A program made the position numbers and the translations under genes. Shown here in pieces: positions 24,254 to 35,105 of a stretch of DNA of 64,000 nucleotides. Within the stretch, counting starts at the first letter, position 1; every line of letters starts with the position of its first letter. The notes beneath the pieces are model-generated. The model was not told where the DNA came from. It made no database searches and saw nothing but the letters and a program-made list of their open reading frames with translations. Source of the stretch: Pieris napi (Eukaryota; Arthropoda; Insecta; Lepidoptera; Pieridae); contig NC_062241.1 in NCBI RefSeq assembly GCF_905475465.1, positions 12,028,001-12,092,000 on the forward strand, written 5' to 3'.

Positions 24254-27200
24254 TACTCAATACCTTGGAATTTGTTCCAAGTAATTATTTAAATTAGATT
24301 TTAAGACAAAAGAGGTGATCTCTGGCAATAGTTCTAGTCATAGTTGTTTATTAGGAGATCCATCAAACTCCTTAAATGTCAATAATAAAATCAATAATAA
24401 GCATATTTTAAATTTAGTACATCAGAATATTCAGGGTTTGATGGGTAAAGAATTGGAGTTGGAGTTGTTCATGAACTGTAATAATATTGATATCTTATGT
24501 ATTACTGAACATTGGTTAAAGGACCACCAGTTCATGTTTAGCTTCAACAATCATCTGGTAGCCAGCTCGTTCAGCAGAGTTAATTTAATACGTGGAGGCT
24601 CTTTAATTATTGCTCGGAATAATCTTAAATTTAAAGAACGTACCGACATAGTGAGCCTGTCTGTTGAGCGAGTTGCTGAGATAGCATGTATTGAGCTTGA
24701 GCAGTTCATTGTATTGAGTGTATACAGGCCCCATAGTACTTTATACGATACTTTTGAAAAAATCCTAGAAGATGTATTAATAAAAATATCTAATACTAAT
24801 AAAACAGTTGCCGTCTGTGGAGACTTTAATATTAACTTATTAGATAAATCTAGTATTGTTAATAGATTTTTAATCTTATTGAAATCATATAATTTATATA
24901 ATATTTTCCTTGAGCCAACTAGAATAACTGCCACCAGTGCCACTTGTATTGACAATGTTTTTACAAATGTGAAGCCAACTTTCTATTCAATTATTAATCT
25001 GTTAGATTCAGATCACTGTGGCCAGTTGGTTTCATTTACTAAAGACATTGTTAAAGCAAATTGAAAAAATGTTAATTTTGTTCCAGTAACCAGTTATCGT
25101 TTAGAACTTTTTAAAAATAATTTAAATGAAAAACTGCCTGGTTTGCCTTATCACCATAACCCTGACCAAGCTTACTCTTCATTATTTAACATGATTAATT
25201 CTCAGTTTAAGAAAGTTTTTACATCTAGATCAGTTTCTGTTAGTGATCGAGTTTTGTTTAGTGACTGGGCAACACCAGGTATTTTTAAAAGCAGAATAAG
25301 ATTATTTGAATTATATAATGAAAGGAACCATGATCATAGTGAAAGGTTTAGGGAGTATGTTAAAAATTACTCTAAGACTTTTAAGAGAGCCTGCGCTGCC
25401 GCAAAGTCTTTACACATTAAAAACAAAATACGATCTTCTGCAAACAAAATTAAAACTACTTGGAATATTATTAATTCTGAAATAGGAAGAACCACAGTTA
25501 AGAATAATGATTTTCATCTTAAAATTAATGATATAGATGTTAGGGCGGATTTGGAGGTGGCAACCGAGTTTGAATCTTTTTTCACTAATATTCCTGTATT
25601 AACAACTCAAACTTTGTTGTCGTCTTCCGGCTCCGCATACAACATACTTAAAGACTGTGTCGCAGAATGTGGGACAAGTTTTGAATTTACAGTTGTTAGT
25701 GCTAAGGACATTCTAGATGCATTTAAAGATTTGAAAGTAAAAAAGTCCACCGATCTTTGGGGGTTGTCAGTTCAAATAATATCCTCAATAATTGAATGTA
25801 TTTCCCCATTTCTGGCAATTGTGTTCAACTCTTGTGTCGCATCTGGTGTGTTTCCGGACTTAATGAAGTTAAGCAAGGTGATTCCACTCTTCAAATCTGG
25901 TAGTACAACCGATCCTACGAATTTTCGCCCTATCTCAATTTTGCCTACACTGAGCAAAATTTTTGAGAAAATAATTTTAAAGCAAATGCTAAAGCATTTT
26001 AACAGACAGAATCTTTTTCACTCCAAACAATTTGGATTTACTAAGGGTCGGTCTACTGCTGATGCAGGTGTGGAACTACTCAAAAATGTATTCGAGGCTT
26101 GGGAGAATTCACAGGATGCTTTAGGCATATTCTGTGACTTGTCCAAAGCTTTTGACTGTGTTTGCCATGACACACTTATCAAGAAACTACACCACTATGG
26201 CATTAGAAATAAGGCTCTTAGACTTCTCAGTTCATATTTAGACAATAGAATACAAAGTGTAGATATTAATGGCAAAAAATCAAAAGGATCTGTGGTAACT
26301 ATGGGTGTTCCGCAGGGTTCAATTCTAGGTCCTTTCTTATTCCTTATCTTTATCAATGATTTACCTTTTTGCGTAAGGGATGATCACAAAATCCTATTAT
26401 TTGCGGATGACACTTCGCTTGTTTTTAAAGTTAAGCGTCAACTTGAAAATTTTGACCAAGTTAATTTGGCACTATCTAAGGTTGTCCATTGGTTTAATGT
26501 TAATAATCTGCTTTTGAACTCAAGTAAAACTAAATTAATAAAATTTTCTACGCCTAATGTGAGGCAGTTAAGCACCAATGTACAACTGAATGGAGTAGAG
26601 TTGGACCCTGTTGAGTCAACTGTTTTTCTTGGCATTACTGTTGACGCCAAACTACAGTGGGGCCCACACATTAACAAATTGTCTGGAAGGCTCAGTTCAG
26701 CTGCTTATGCTGTAAGGAAAATTAGACAAATTACTGATGTGGATACTGCCAGAATTGTTTATTTCAGTTATTTTCATAGCTTGATGACGTACGGCATTCT
26801 CCTTTGGGGAAACTGTGCGGATATTAATACAATCTTATTATTACAAAAAAGGGCTGTCCGCGCTATATATAACTTAGGTCCTAGAGTTTCTCTCCGAGAG
26901 AAATTCAAAGAGATAAACATTCTGACTGTAACTTCACAATATATTTTTGAAAATTTACTTTATGTTTACAAAAACGAACCGGATTTTGTCAAATTGTCTG
27001 ATCTTCACTCCCGAAATACTAGGAACAAAAATAATTTAACAGTTCATGCTACTCGCCTTCATAGAATAAGCAACTCGTTCATGGGTCAATGTATACGCTT
27101 TTACAATAAACTTCCTATGGATGTTCGTAAACTTCCCCTTAAGAAATTTAAATTTTTTATTAAATCAAAATTATTAACTAAAGGATATTACAGGATATCC

Positions 27201-28110
27201 GATTATTTAAATGATAGAAACGCCTGGGATTGAGCTGCTCGCTTATACAGCTATCGCTTGTGTTTTTTTAAGCTGTCCTTCACTTCTTTTTTTTTTCTTT
27301 GCATGTTGTACATATTTACAATCTGACATGTCTTGTGCTTTTGCATATGCATTTTATTTTATTCTATTGACATGTTTGTGCTTAGTGCATATTCATTTTT
27401 TTACATTTTTTTTTTCTATATTACTGACATGTTTTGTGCTTAGTGCATATTCATTTTTTCTTTTTCTACAATACTGACATGTTTTGTGCTTTTGCATACA
27501 ATATTTTACACTTTGACATGCCAAGTGAATAATGTTTATATTTCGATTATATTTTTCAATTTCATTATTTTTTCCTTGCTTTAAGGTACACCTTAAAAAT
27601 ACATTTTGTATCCATTGTAAGTGTAAACATTATGCGGGTATATCATAAACTCTTTTGCTTCATTTATAATTTGATACATTTTAGTCTATAGTTATTTTGG
27701 GCTGGCGATCTGAGTGAGTTGTTGCCCCACATATTTTTATGGTGCCACTGGCGGTATTGTTGTGTACCGGGTTGTGCAGCTCCCTTAAAAATGGTTGAGC
27801 TGCATGAGCTATTCGGGGCATGCTAGCCGTCTGCTGGCACAGGCTTGCTCAGATCGATCTGGTTCTTTCTTCCAAAGACCAGTCCAGTAAATACTCTGCA
27901 TTTGTTTACACCAATTTATTAATTTATTATTGTATTATCTGGACTATAAAAGAGACTAAGACCCCCGAGTTTGTTTCGACATTTCTTCTCAGGGCAGTTA
28001 GGAAATGTCGACTTCATCTAGTTTAGGATGACATTGTAAAAGTGATTTATATAGTCCTACTTGCAAGAATAAACTATTTCATTTCATTTCATTTCATTTC
28101 ATTTCATTTC
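24254..28110 (+). mobile_element. LINE without RNase H, 5' truncated, (ATTTC)n tail
   Basis: Boundaries are set by comparison with the unbroken host element at 31492. Content: endonuclease/reverse transcriptase ORF, an 840-bp 3' UTR with several tandemly arranged TGACATG...TTGTGCTT...GCAT motifs (27325-27500), and a tail of ATTTC repeats (28080-28110). No ORF1 is present. CR1/Jockey-like by domain content. Confidence 0.8.
24315..27233 (+). pseudogene. LINE ORF2: endonuclease plus reverse transcriptase, one in-frame stop
   Basis: The N-terminal part is an APE-type endonuclease (NLVHQNIQGL, DILCITEHWL, VAVCGDFNINL, LDSDHCGQLV). The reverse transcriptase follows (LSKVIPLFKSG, NFRPISILPTLSKIFEK, GVPQGSILGPFLFLIF, and the catalytic LFADDTSLVF). 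A single TGA at 25062-25064 separates two long segments in the same frame; no other lesion is seen. There is no ATG before the endonuclease domain (the frame opens at 24285), consistent with 5' truncation. The protein ends in DYLNDRNAWD without RNase H. Confidence 0.85.
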
Positions 28111-28372
28111 GGAGGGTTAAAAAGATGGCCGCTGGTAATTTATATAGTAACAGCTGTTTGTCACAGAAAACAAACTATGATAAATACGTTTATTACTATC
28201 TAATGATGAATTTAAACATATTGATATACTTTAATTAATGAGACGATGAAGAAGACGATAATATTATATGAGAATGTGTCAATGAGTGACCAAAAATATT
28301 TAGGCAATGTCATCCGCCATTAGAAACCTGGGATGATGTAGATTTTTGTCACTGTTACCCCCTATCGAAGGG

Positions 28373-29339
28373 TCTCTCGAAATCAGAAGTTTTAAAAATG
28401 CGTTATAGGGGGGATTACTGTACATGTTATCAAAATTTATAAAAGTTCAGAATTTACTAATTTCAGAATAGGCTTTATTTAGGCAGAAGCAGAGGCCGAG
28501 TGTCAGAAGGTGCGACACACACACTGAGGTAGGTTCGAATCCCGGTTGAACCAATCATCTTTTCTATGTCCGCAAGACTCGATCGTACGGTGAAGGAAAA
28601 CATCTTAAAGCATGCATTAGATCCAAAAAGTTGACGGCATGTATAACCTAACGCTGTATGGATTTTAAGCCCTGGATCTGTTTAAGCATCTTTCTTTGAA
28701 GTCAAGGGGGCCGTTAAAGTATTACGTAAGCACTATGGGGGGGAGGGGGTGTTTGATTTTCTTATTTGGTTATGACGTCAACAGTAATTATTTACTTTTT
28801 TACGCACACATTGTCTATGCTTGAAAACGAAATGCATTTTCGAGGATTCCTACAAACGTTAATACATTTATGTACTTTTGTTTTTGACAGCTTTGCTGAT
28901 GACAAGAGAATGGGGGGTGGATAAATTACGTGTCACGTTGTTTGTCCGCAATGGACTCCTAAACTACCGAACCGATATCAATCAAATTTGCACACCGAGT
29001 GTAGTTTGATCCAACTTAAAAGTGAGGATAGCTTACATCTCAATTTATACCTGCAATATTATTTTATTGCAAAATATTTGTTTATTATTTGATAGTCACA
29101 AGTCACTGTGTTGAAAGTACCAAGGTTTCACATAAGCTACAATTTAATGGCATAACCACCAAAAAAGCATGGTGGTCCCCATGACTGGTGTTCTCCTACC
29201 GTTTCCCTTGAATAGTTTGCTACTATGTAATATAACAAAAACCTTAGCCACAGCAACGCTTGGCCGGTCTTAGTTAAATATTAAAATATAGTTGAAAGGG
29301 TTCTGTCCACTTTTATTACAGGAGCCTTTTAATGATGAT
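28373..29339. repeat. 3' flank of copy 3, second part
   Basis: Near-identical to 5541-6485 after copy 1. It includes a SINE (28490-28735, B box GGTTCGAATCC) and a Helitron fragment (28924-29270). The match to the copy 1 flank stops at about 29339, where unrelated sequence leading to the lone exon of copy 4 begins. Confidence 0.7.
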
Positions 29340-29542
29340 CTTTTTTCAACTATATTACCCTAATTTAACTAAATTTAAACTCTTAAAATTATTATTTTTA
29401 AAATTAAATGTAGAGGTTGTTTTCTTACAACCTACTACCAGAGTTGCCAGCCACAGCTACTACTCTGTAGCTCTTTAGTCGATATAAAGTTTTATTTCAA
29501 TGTTTAGTACAACTATATGGTTCATTGATTTCTTATTTTCAG

Positions 29543-29758
29543 GCCATCAATATTATGTTAATATCTAAAAATGTCGGAGATATTAATCATTTGCAGTTCC
29601 TAAGTAGCCTAGACTATCCATTTTTTCTTAATTTAAGTAATTTGAATATTGAAAGGAAAAGTAAATTGAATTGCATTTACGCTGTCAAATGTGTTCTTAT
29701 AGGCCTAACAGTCGCATTTCTGGTTTTTAGTGGGATTTTGCTAATTGGATCATTTATG
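29543..29758 (+). pseudogene. Tetraspan copy 4 remnant: exon 2 only
   Basis: An acceptor (TTATTTTCAG) and 72 codons match exon 2 of copy 2, with IYAVKCVLIGLTVAFLVFSG as the second helix. The donor is damaged: GTGAACGAGTAT replaces GTGAGTAT through a small insertion. No exon 1 lies upstream, since the match to the copy 3 flank ends 200 bp before, and no exon 3 or 4 lies in the next 9 kb. A relic of unequal exchange or deletion. Confidence 0.75.
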
Positions 29759-30859
29759 GTGAACGAGTATAATTATTATACCGTAGTGGAAACATACCTA
29801 TAAATATAGAAAATAGAAAATTGTGCAATTATTTTTCGATGTTACGTTAATTCATTACTGCCATAAAAAAATAAAAATAAGAAGGATTGTGTGCAATTAT
29901 GAAACCACGGTAAAAGTGAAACTTTTTTTTTACATTATAGACATTTAACGAAATTTTTTTGGAATAATATTACATTAAGGGTCGCTTTATCAATCTTCAT
30001 TTTAAAATTGGAATGATAATGGGAAATAAAAAAGTAGACTAAGTCCCCAACTAATATTTTTATTGAACTCTGTGTCTTAGGGCCAGTTTTTTGATCCGTA
30101 GTAAAAAATGGTTTTACCATTTGTTACATTAACTATAGTTAAATGAATAACCATTTGTAAAATCGTAAATGCGTTTTTCAATGCCTTTTTTAACTATAGT
30201 TAAACTTAACAATTTGTCAATTTGTTGCCAGTGCAATGAGCAATGACATCCCAAAAAATGTGGTTCTTTTTTGTGGGGAACATTTATTTTGTATGACAAC
30301 ACTAGACATATTGAGTGAATGAAATCCATTTTTGCCATCTTCATTCGTTATTTGCGCTTTGAAGAGTTTGAAGTGTCAAATTAATCTAAATAACACGATA
30401 TAAATTAAATTGTTTTTCTGTGTTTTAATACGGTTTACACTTTTTACGATACTTAAATATATAAATAACAATGTCCGCAAACAGCCAACGGTCAAATAAG
30501 TAAGTACAAACATATTTTCGTGTTATTTATTCCGGTTTAAAACTGCCAAACTGGTGATGCTTCTCAAGGATTACACAGTCGCAACCTGCAAACAACTGAT
30601 CACTGCAGCAATCTACAAAAAGATGCAGCTTGGAAATCTCTGTGACGTTTTCAGCTAGACAGTAGACACCGAAGTGTTAAATTTAATATACATTTAATGA
30701 AGGTGTAGGCACATTTTTATATTTATTCTTGTATAGCTGTGTCCTACAACAAAAGGAAAGTGTGTAGCTGTAGTTTTTAGTATAAGTACATACTTGTATG
30801 TACTTATAATAATTATAAGTTAATATTATTAGTAATATATAAATAATATTAACTCTAAT

Positions 30860-31190
30860 TCATTATGTATTTTATTGCCTATAAAATTAACTTATAATAA
30901 TTATAAGTTAATATTATAGGCAATAAAACACATAATGAATTAGTAATATACTTAATTATATACTGCTGCGGTTCTGTAGCTAGTAATGAAGCAAAATAGG
31001 TTTGTATGAGCTGCTGTCTATATATACTCTTGTTCTTGTATTTTATTTAATTATAAGTTAATATTATAGGCAATAAAACACATAATGAATTAGTAATATA
31101 CTTAATTATATACTGCTGCGGTTCTGTAGTTAGTAATGAAGCAAAATAGGTTGGTATGAGCTGCTGTCTATATATACTCTTGTTCATTGG
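30860..31190. repeat. Palindrome plus 150-bp tandem duplication
   Basis: The unit starting TTATAAGTTAATATTATAGG occurs at 30901 and again at 31051 with only a few differences. The first copy is preceded by its own complement (about 30859-30898), making a perfect-looking arm of about 40 bp. Confidence 0.7.
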
Positions 31191-31227
31191 CAGTTTAAGA
31201 TCAATTTCAGTAACAATCCAGAGCACT

Positions 31228-31647
31228 GTTCCCTTCGATAGGGGGTAACAGTGACAAAAATCTACATCATCCCAGGTTTCTAATGGCGGATGACATTGCC
31301 TAAATATTTTTGGTCACTCATTAACACATTCTCATATAATATTATCGTCTTCTTCATCGTCTCATTAATTAAAGTATCTCAATATGTTTAAATTCATCAT
31401 TAGATAGTAATAAACGTATTTATCATAGTTTGATTTCTGTGACAAACAGCTGTTACTATATAAATTACCAGCGGCCATCTTTTTAACCCTCCGATACTGA
31501 GTAGTTAACTTTTTTGACTAATGGTTGGATATTTTACCATTGGATGCTCTTACCACGGATCAAAAAACGCATTTTGCTGATATTTAACTAATAGTAACGA
31601 TTTTTTACCAATAGTTGAGTTAACTACGGATCAAAAAACCGGCCCTT
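31228..31647. mobile_element. Uninterrupted DNA element (GGTTTTTTGATCC family)
   Basis: Inverse copy of the unit that hosts the LINE at 24254. It runs from CCCTTCGATAGGGGG to CTACGGATCAAAAAACCGG. About 420 bp, non-coding. Confidence 0.7.
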
Positions 31648-32104
31648 AGAGAGTACGACATACATAATACTTAACAATTATTTAGATTATATACACATAT
31701 TAAATAATAGTCTATACACTACTCGGTCAGCTGCTGCGAACTATAGGCGCCGCCATATTGGCCTTGGCTGCTATGACGAGCGCTTTTCACTTTATCCCTA
31801 CTCCGCGGCCAACCGACACGCGACATGCGACACACAGACGAAAAAGTTTGAGACGATGTAATAAAAGTTTCACTTTAAAACAATTGGATTAAGGTTGGTG
31901 GCGGTTTTTGTATGGATATTTTCAAATAAAACAATTTATAGTATTGTCTTTGATTGACATAACTTTTATACATTTAAATTAAAAACTTTTTTTGAACGGA
32001 TTGAAGTTATGTATTATTATAAATTTACAACTATTTAAACATAATTTTAAATTTATCCGACGTTTCGCGTGCTTTACAGCGTGCGTGGTCACGTGCGAGG
32101 GTCA
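31648..32104. other. Unassigned stretch
   Basis: Part is the end of the composite element. 31740-31850 is unusually GC-rich (GGCGCCGCCATATTGGCC). After 31877 the sequence is AT-rich with no ORF or repeat I can name. Confidence 0.35.
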
Positions 32105-32228
32105 ATCTACCGAATAATAATACGTTAAATTGTAAGCAGTTCGTTGAGGTTCACAATCTTTCGACAGTTTATAATCTCGCGAGATAGATTACAATCTAAC
32201 GGTGTTTACAATTTTACGGTGACATATA
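32105..32228. mobile_element. Harbinger right-end fragment
   Basis: It ends in TTTACAATTTTACGGTGACATAT, the terminal repeat of the Harbinger element at 10301-13220, and contains its subterminal CTCGCGAGAT palindrome. Only the terminal 120 bp remain. Confidence 0.65.
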
Positions 32229-32393
32229 CACTATACAGTATTTTCAATACTTACAATTTTCTCAACCTATATAGCAATAATAAAAATAATTAAAAATTAA
32301 TAAAAAGAAAATTTAAAGAGTTGGGTCCTAGCAGTGTACCTTTAACGCTGACAGCATTTCCTCGCTGTATTGCGAGGAAAGCACCAGCCTTGC

Positions 32394-32532
32394 GATTCTG
32401 TAACTCACTTTTCGAACCCACACAGCGGAACTCACACATCATAAAATGACTGCTTCACGAATGATTTGAGCGCTATCGCCGCTGCGAAAACCGCTGTGTG
32501 AGTTCGAAAAGTGAGTTACAGAATCGCAAGGC
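32394..32532. mobile_element. Small hairpin element (CGATTCTGTAACTCACTT)
   Basis: Both ends carry CGATTCTGTAACTCACTT in inverse orientation. It is a shorter, diverged relative of the near-perfect hairpin at 49961-50205. Confidence 0.6.
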
Positions 32533-32864
32533 AGCTCTGGGGTCACCGGTACTATCTACCAGGCGCCAACTTAAATCTTTAATTAGCGCCTGTGCACTTT
32601 AACCTCACGGCCCAAGAGTCTCCAAAGATAACAAAATCGAAGTTTCAGAAAAGACTTAAAGTAAGTAAAAATAAGACATATAAAGATGCGAACTAATTAT
32701 TTTAGAACCTAATTGGGCTTTAGATCAATGGGTACATATATTACTATGTCGGCAAAGTTTTGGCCTCATTTATCGAAAATCCAAATATCTCGACGCCTGG
32801 GTATCACAAAGAGCAAAAACGAAGATATGACTTTGGGACAATTTAGAAATGAAAAAAAAACATG

Positions 32865-33120
32865 AAGCGTGTTACTGTCATCGCTGAGATTGTGGGTTCG
32901 ATCCCCGGCTGTGACCTATTGAACTTTTTGTCTATTAACGCGTTTAAAAATCGCTCATATGGCGAAGGACAACATCATGAGGAAACCATCTATGCATTAG
33001 ACCCATAAAGACGGCGTGTGCATAGAAAGCTACTAGCTTATTTGGTAAAACTAATGACCGCGAAACAAATTTAGACTCTCAGCAGTCCAGGCCTAAAAAA
33101 GCTTATAGAGCAACTGTTTT
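32865..33120 (+). mobile_element. tRNA-derived SINE
   Basis: Head GCGTGTTACTGTCATCGC, B box GGTTCGATCCCC, body to CCAGGCCTAAAAAAGC. Duplicated at 45655-45905. Confidence 0.65.
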
Positions 33121-33402
33121 TTTGAAATTATATAAATAAATAAATTTCCGTTTAAATTCATTCAAGAAGATTCAGAACGTATTATTTTATGTAATGTATG
33201 TGACGTGACATTCATTGAAATATATATACATATATGTATATAAGGTGTTATTAAACGAGTTACAGAACAGTGTGTTGATAATAATAATAAAAAAATATAG
33301 CCACTTTTATCCATTATAAGTCCCGCACGTTGATATTGCGACTGGCGGCCATCTTAGTGACGTAGTCGAACTGTCAGCACCGTGCGCAAGGTCAGCCAGC
33401 GC

Positions 33403-34127
33403 CAGGGCTGTCAGTCAGATGTACGATTGTCGTACTGCTACGAGTTTTTGTTATTTTTACTCTTGTACGGTCGTTAGACCAAGATCGTACAGACAATGTA
33501 CGATTTTTCCAGCAAGTATTATGTTCGGGGAATTCTCCAACAACCTAACGTATGCCTAGATCTTTTACTTGAATGAAGACCCTTTTTTCTTATAAAGTCT
33601 GTATTTGTGTGCATTGTTACAAAACTTATTATTTTTCTCTTGTAAAGACTTGTATTGGAATAGTCACAAACCAGTTTTTCTCATCAGTCTCAAGCTCTAA
33701 GTTATTACGTTCTCTTTTGATCTGAATATTGTCTTTAGTGTTTTTTGTGTTACTTAAATACGCTTAAGCAAGACTAGGTAGTGAAAAAGAAAGGAGAGAC
33801 CTGCGCTCATAGTACTCCAAAAAAGAAATGAGCCAAAAGAGGAGAGCTTTTTGCAACAGAGAGGAACAAACACAGAGCACAGAAGTATCGTTCCGATTGG
33901 GAAAAAATAGACTGGTTAGGGCCCGGTAAAAACCAATTTAAAGCCGGGTGAACTGTTTGTGACGTCGAAATGGTTTCAGAATATGGAGCTTTAAAGTTAC
34001 ACTCTTTAAGGCAAAGGTAGCCTTCATTTTAAATAAAAGCTTTCCACTTTTCATTTCAAAATTTCCTTGGAATACGATTTTTTGTAATTGGTGTACGATC
34101 ATGCTTTTTTTTCATCTGGCAGCCCTG
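33403..34127. mobile_element. hAT-like non-autonomous element, 8-bp target duplication
   Basis: Ends CAGGGCTGTCAG and CTGGCAGCCCTG are imperfect inverted repeats with the CAGGG start typical of hAT elements. Flanks are GCCAGCGC (33395-33402) and GCCAGTGC (34128-34135), an 8-bp duplication with one mismatch. 725 bp, without a transposase ORF. Confidence 0.8.
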
Positions 34128-34379
34128 GCCAGTGCTTACGCGTATTGAGTACATCTACCACGTGTTTTTTATTGCTTTTTATTTTCGTTATCCTGTTATA
34201 TTTTTGTAATATAGCATAAATATCTATAACATAACCCTAGAGTAACTTAACTAGATTATTTTTTTCCACCAGAAGTGGCAACAGCCAACACCTCACACAA
34301 AAGGAAGATTACCGATACAGATTCTTCACCTACATTCTAGCAAATCGTCAATCAAAAGTCGCGCAGTTGTTATTGTGAC

Positions 34380-34564
34380 AACTCTTTATTCCCGTTCGTA
34401 TTTGAGGTTACAAATTACGTATAAAACAAAATTTTCCCTAAATATTTGGGTAATATTATAAGGAAAAACGATGTTATATTTATTAATAATATGATATATT
34501 AAGCTATTATCACGTTAACAGTCATACTGAGCTGACAAATTTTGTGTCCTTCAAACCTGCAAAA
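34380..34564 (+). promoter_or_regulatory. Promoter and leader exon of copy 5
   Basis: Shares TTTGAGGTTACAAATTACG and the leader end GTGTCCTTCAAACCTGC with copy 6, and more loosely with copies 1 and 3. A donor GTAAGT follows at 34565. The coding ATG is 5 kb away because a LINE has entered this leader intron. Confidence 0.5.
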
Positions 34565-34676
34565 GTAAGTTTTTAGTTAAAAAACAACATACAACGCGTT
34601 CCTTTTAAAGTTTATGCAATTTTGTGTAATTAAATTACACGTGTACAATGTTAAATCTCAAATAATGATTGCTTTA

Positions 34677-34935
34677 GGTCTGGGCCTCAGATTTCTTTAT
34701 CTGTTTCGTAATCATTTGTCAATCTAATAGGCAAGTAAGTGATCAGCCTGTGCCTGGCCATCGACTTTTTGGGTCTAAGGCAAGCCGTGCGTGAGGAAAC
34801 CCTCACGATATTTTCCTTCACCGATCGAGCGAATGTTAAATATGCACATAGAAAGAAAGATGGTGCACGGTGATAAAACCTACATCATAAAGGATGACGG
34901 TCGCACGCTGAAGCCATTAAGCCAACACTGCACCA
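34677..34935 (-). mobile_element. tRNA-derived SINE
   Basis: Minus-strand relative of 958-1205, with a decayed head (GGTTTTATCACC in place of the B box). Duplicated at 47457-47716. Confidence 0.6.
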
Positions 34936-35105
34936 TTGTTTGTTACTACGTCGAATAAAATAATCTTACATTTTATTCGACGTAGTAACAAACAATGTTA
35001 CTACGTCGACACAACATACAATTCTTAAATTAATCAGTCGTCGAAGCGCAGCCGTGCGAGTGACACGCGTATAACCTAGCACGAGCTTATCAAGACAATC
35101 TAATC

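Larger units (their letters stand above)
24100..28372. mobile_element. DNA element (GGTTTTTTGATCCGTAG end) split by a LINE
   Basis: 24100-24253 and 28111-28372 together match, in inverse orientation, the uninterrupted unit at 31228-31647. The outer end reads CGGTTTTTTGATCCGTAG and the other end CCCCCTATCGAAGGG. No ORF. The LINE at 24254-28110 splits it at CAGTATCGG|AGGGTT. Confidence 0.75.
29910..31876. mobile_element. Composite nested DNA element with AAAGTGAAACTTTT ends
   Basis: The outer ends are AAAAGTGAAACTTTTTTT (29910) and its approximate complement TAATAAAAGTTTCACTTT (31876). Inside are a second end-like sequence (AGTTTTTTGATCCGTAGTAA at 30086), a palindrome, a tandem duplication and the complete GGTTTTTTGATCC unit at 31228-31647. 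A short ATG exon (MSANSQRSNK, 30471) followed by GTAAGT could be the start of a lost transposon gene. No intact ORF. Confidence 0.5.
32231..34960. repeat. Segmental duplication, first copy
   Basis: This block is repeated at 45169-47752 with very few differences over about 2.6 kb. It carries a small hairpin element, a SINE, an hAT-like element, the leader exon of copy 5 and another SINE. It documents a recent tandem duplication of the region ahead of copies 5 and 6. Confidence 0.9.

Noticed and set aside
30000..31300. Regularly spaced repeats that could suggest a CRISPR array
   Set aside because: Only two units of 150 bp, without short repeats and unique spacers, in a eukaryotic transposon context.
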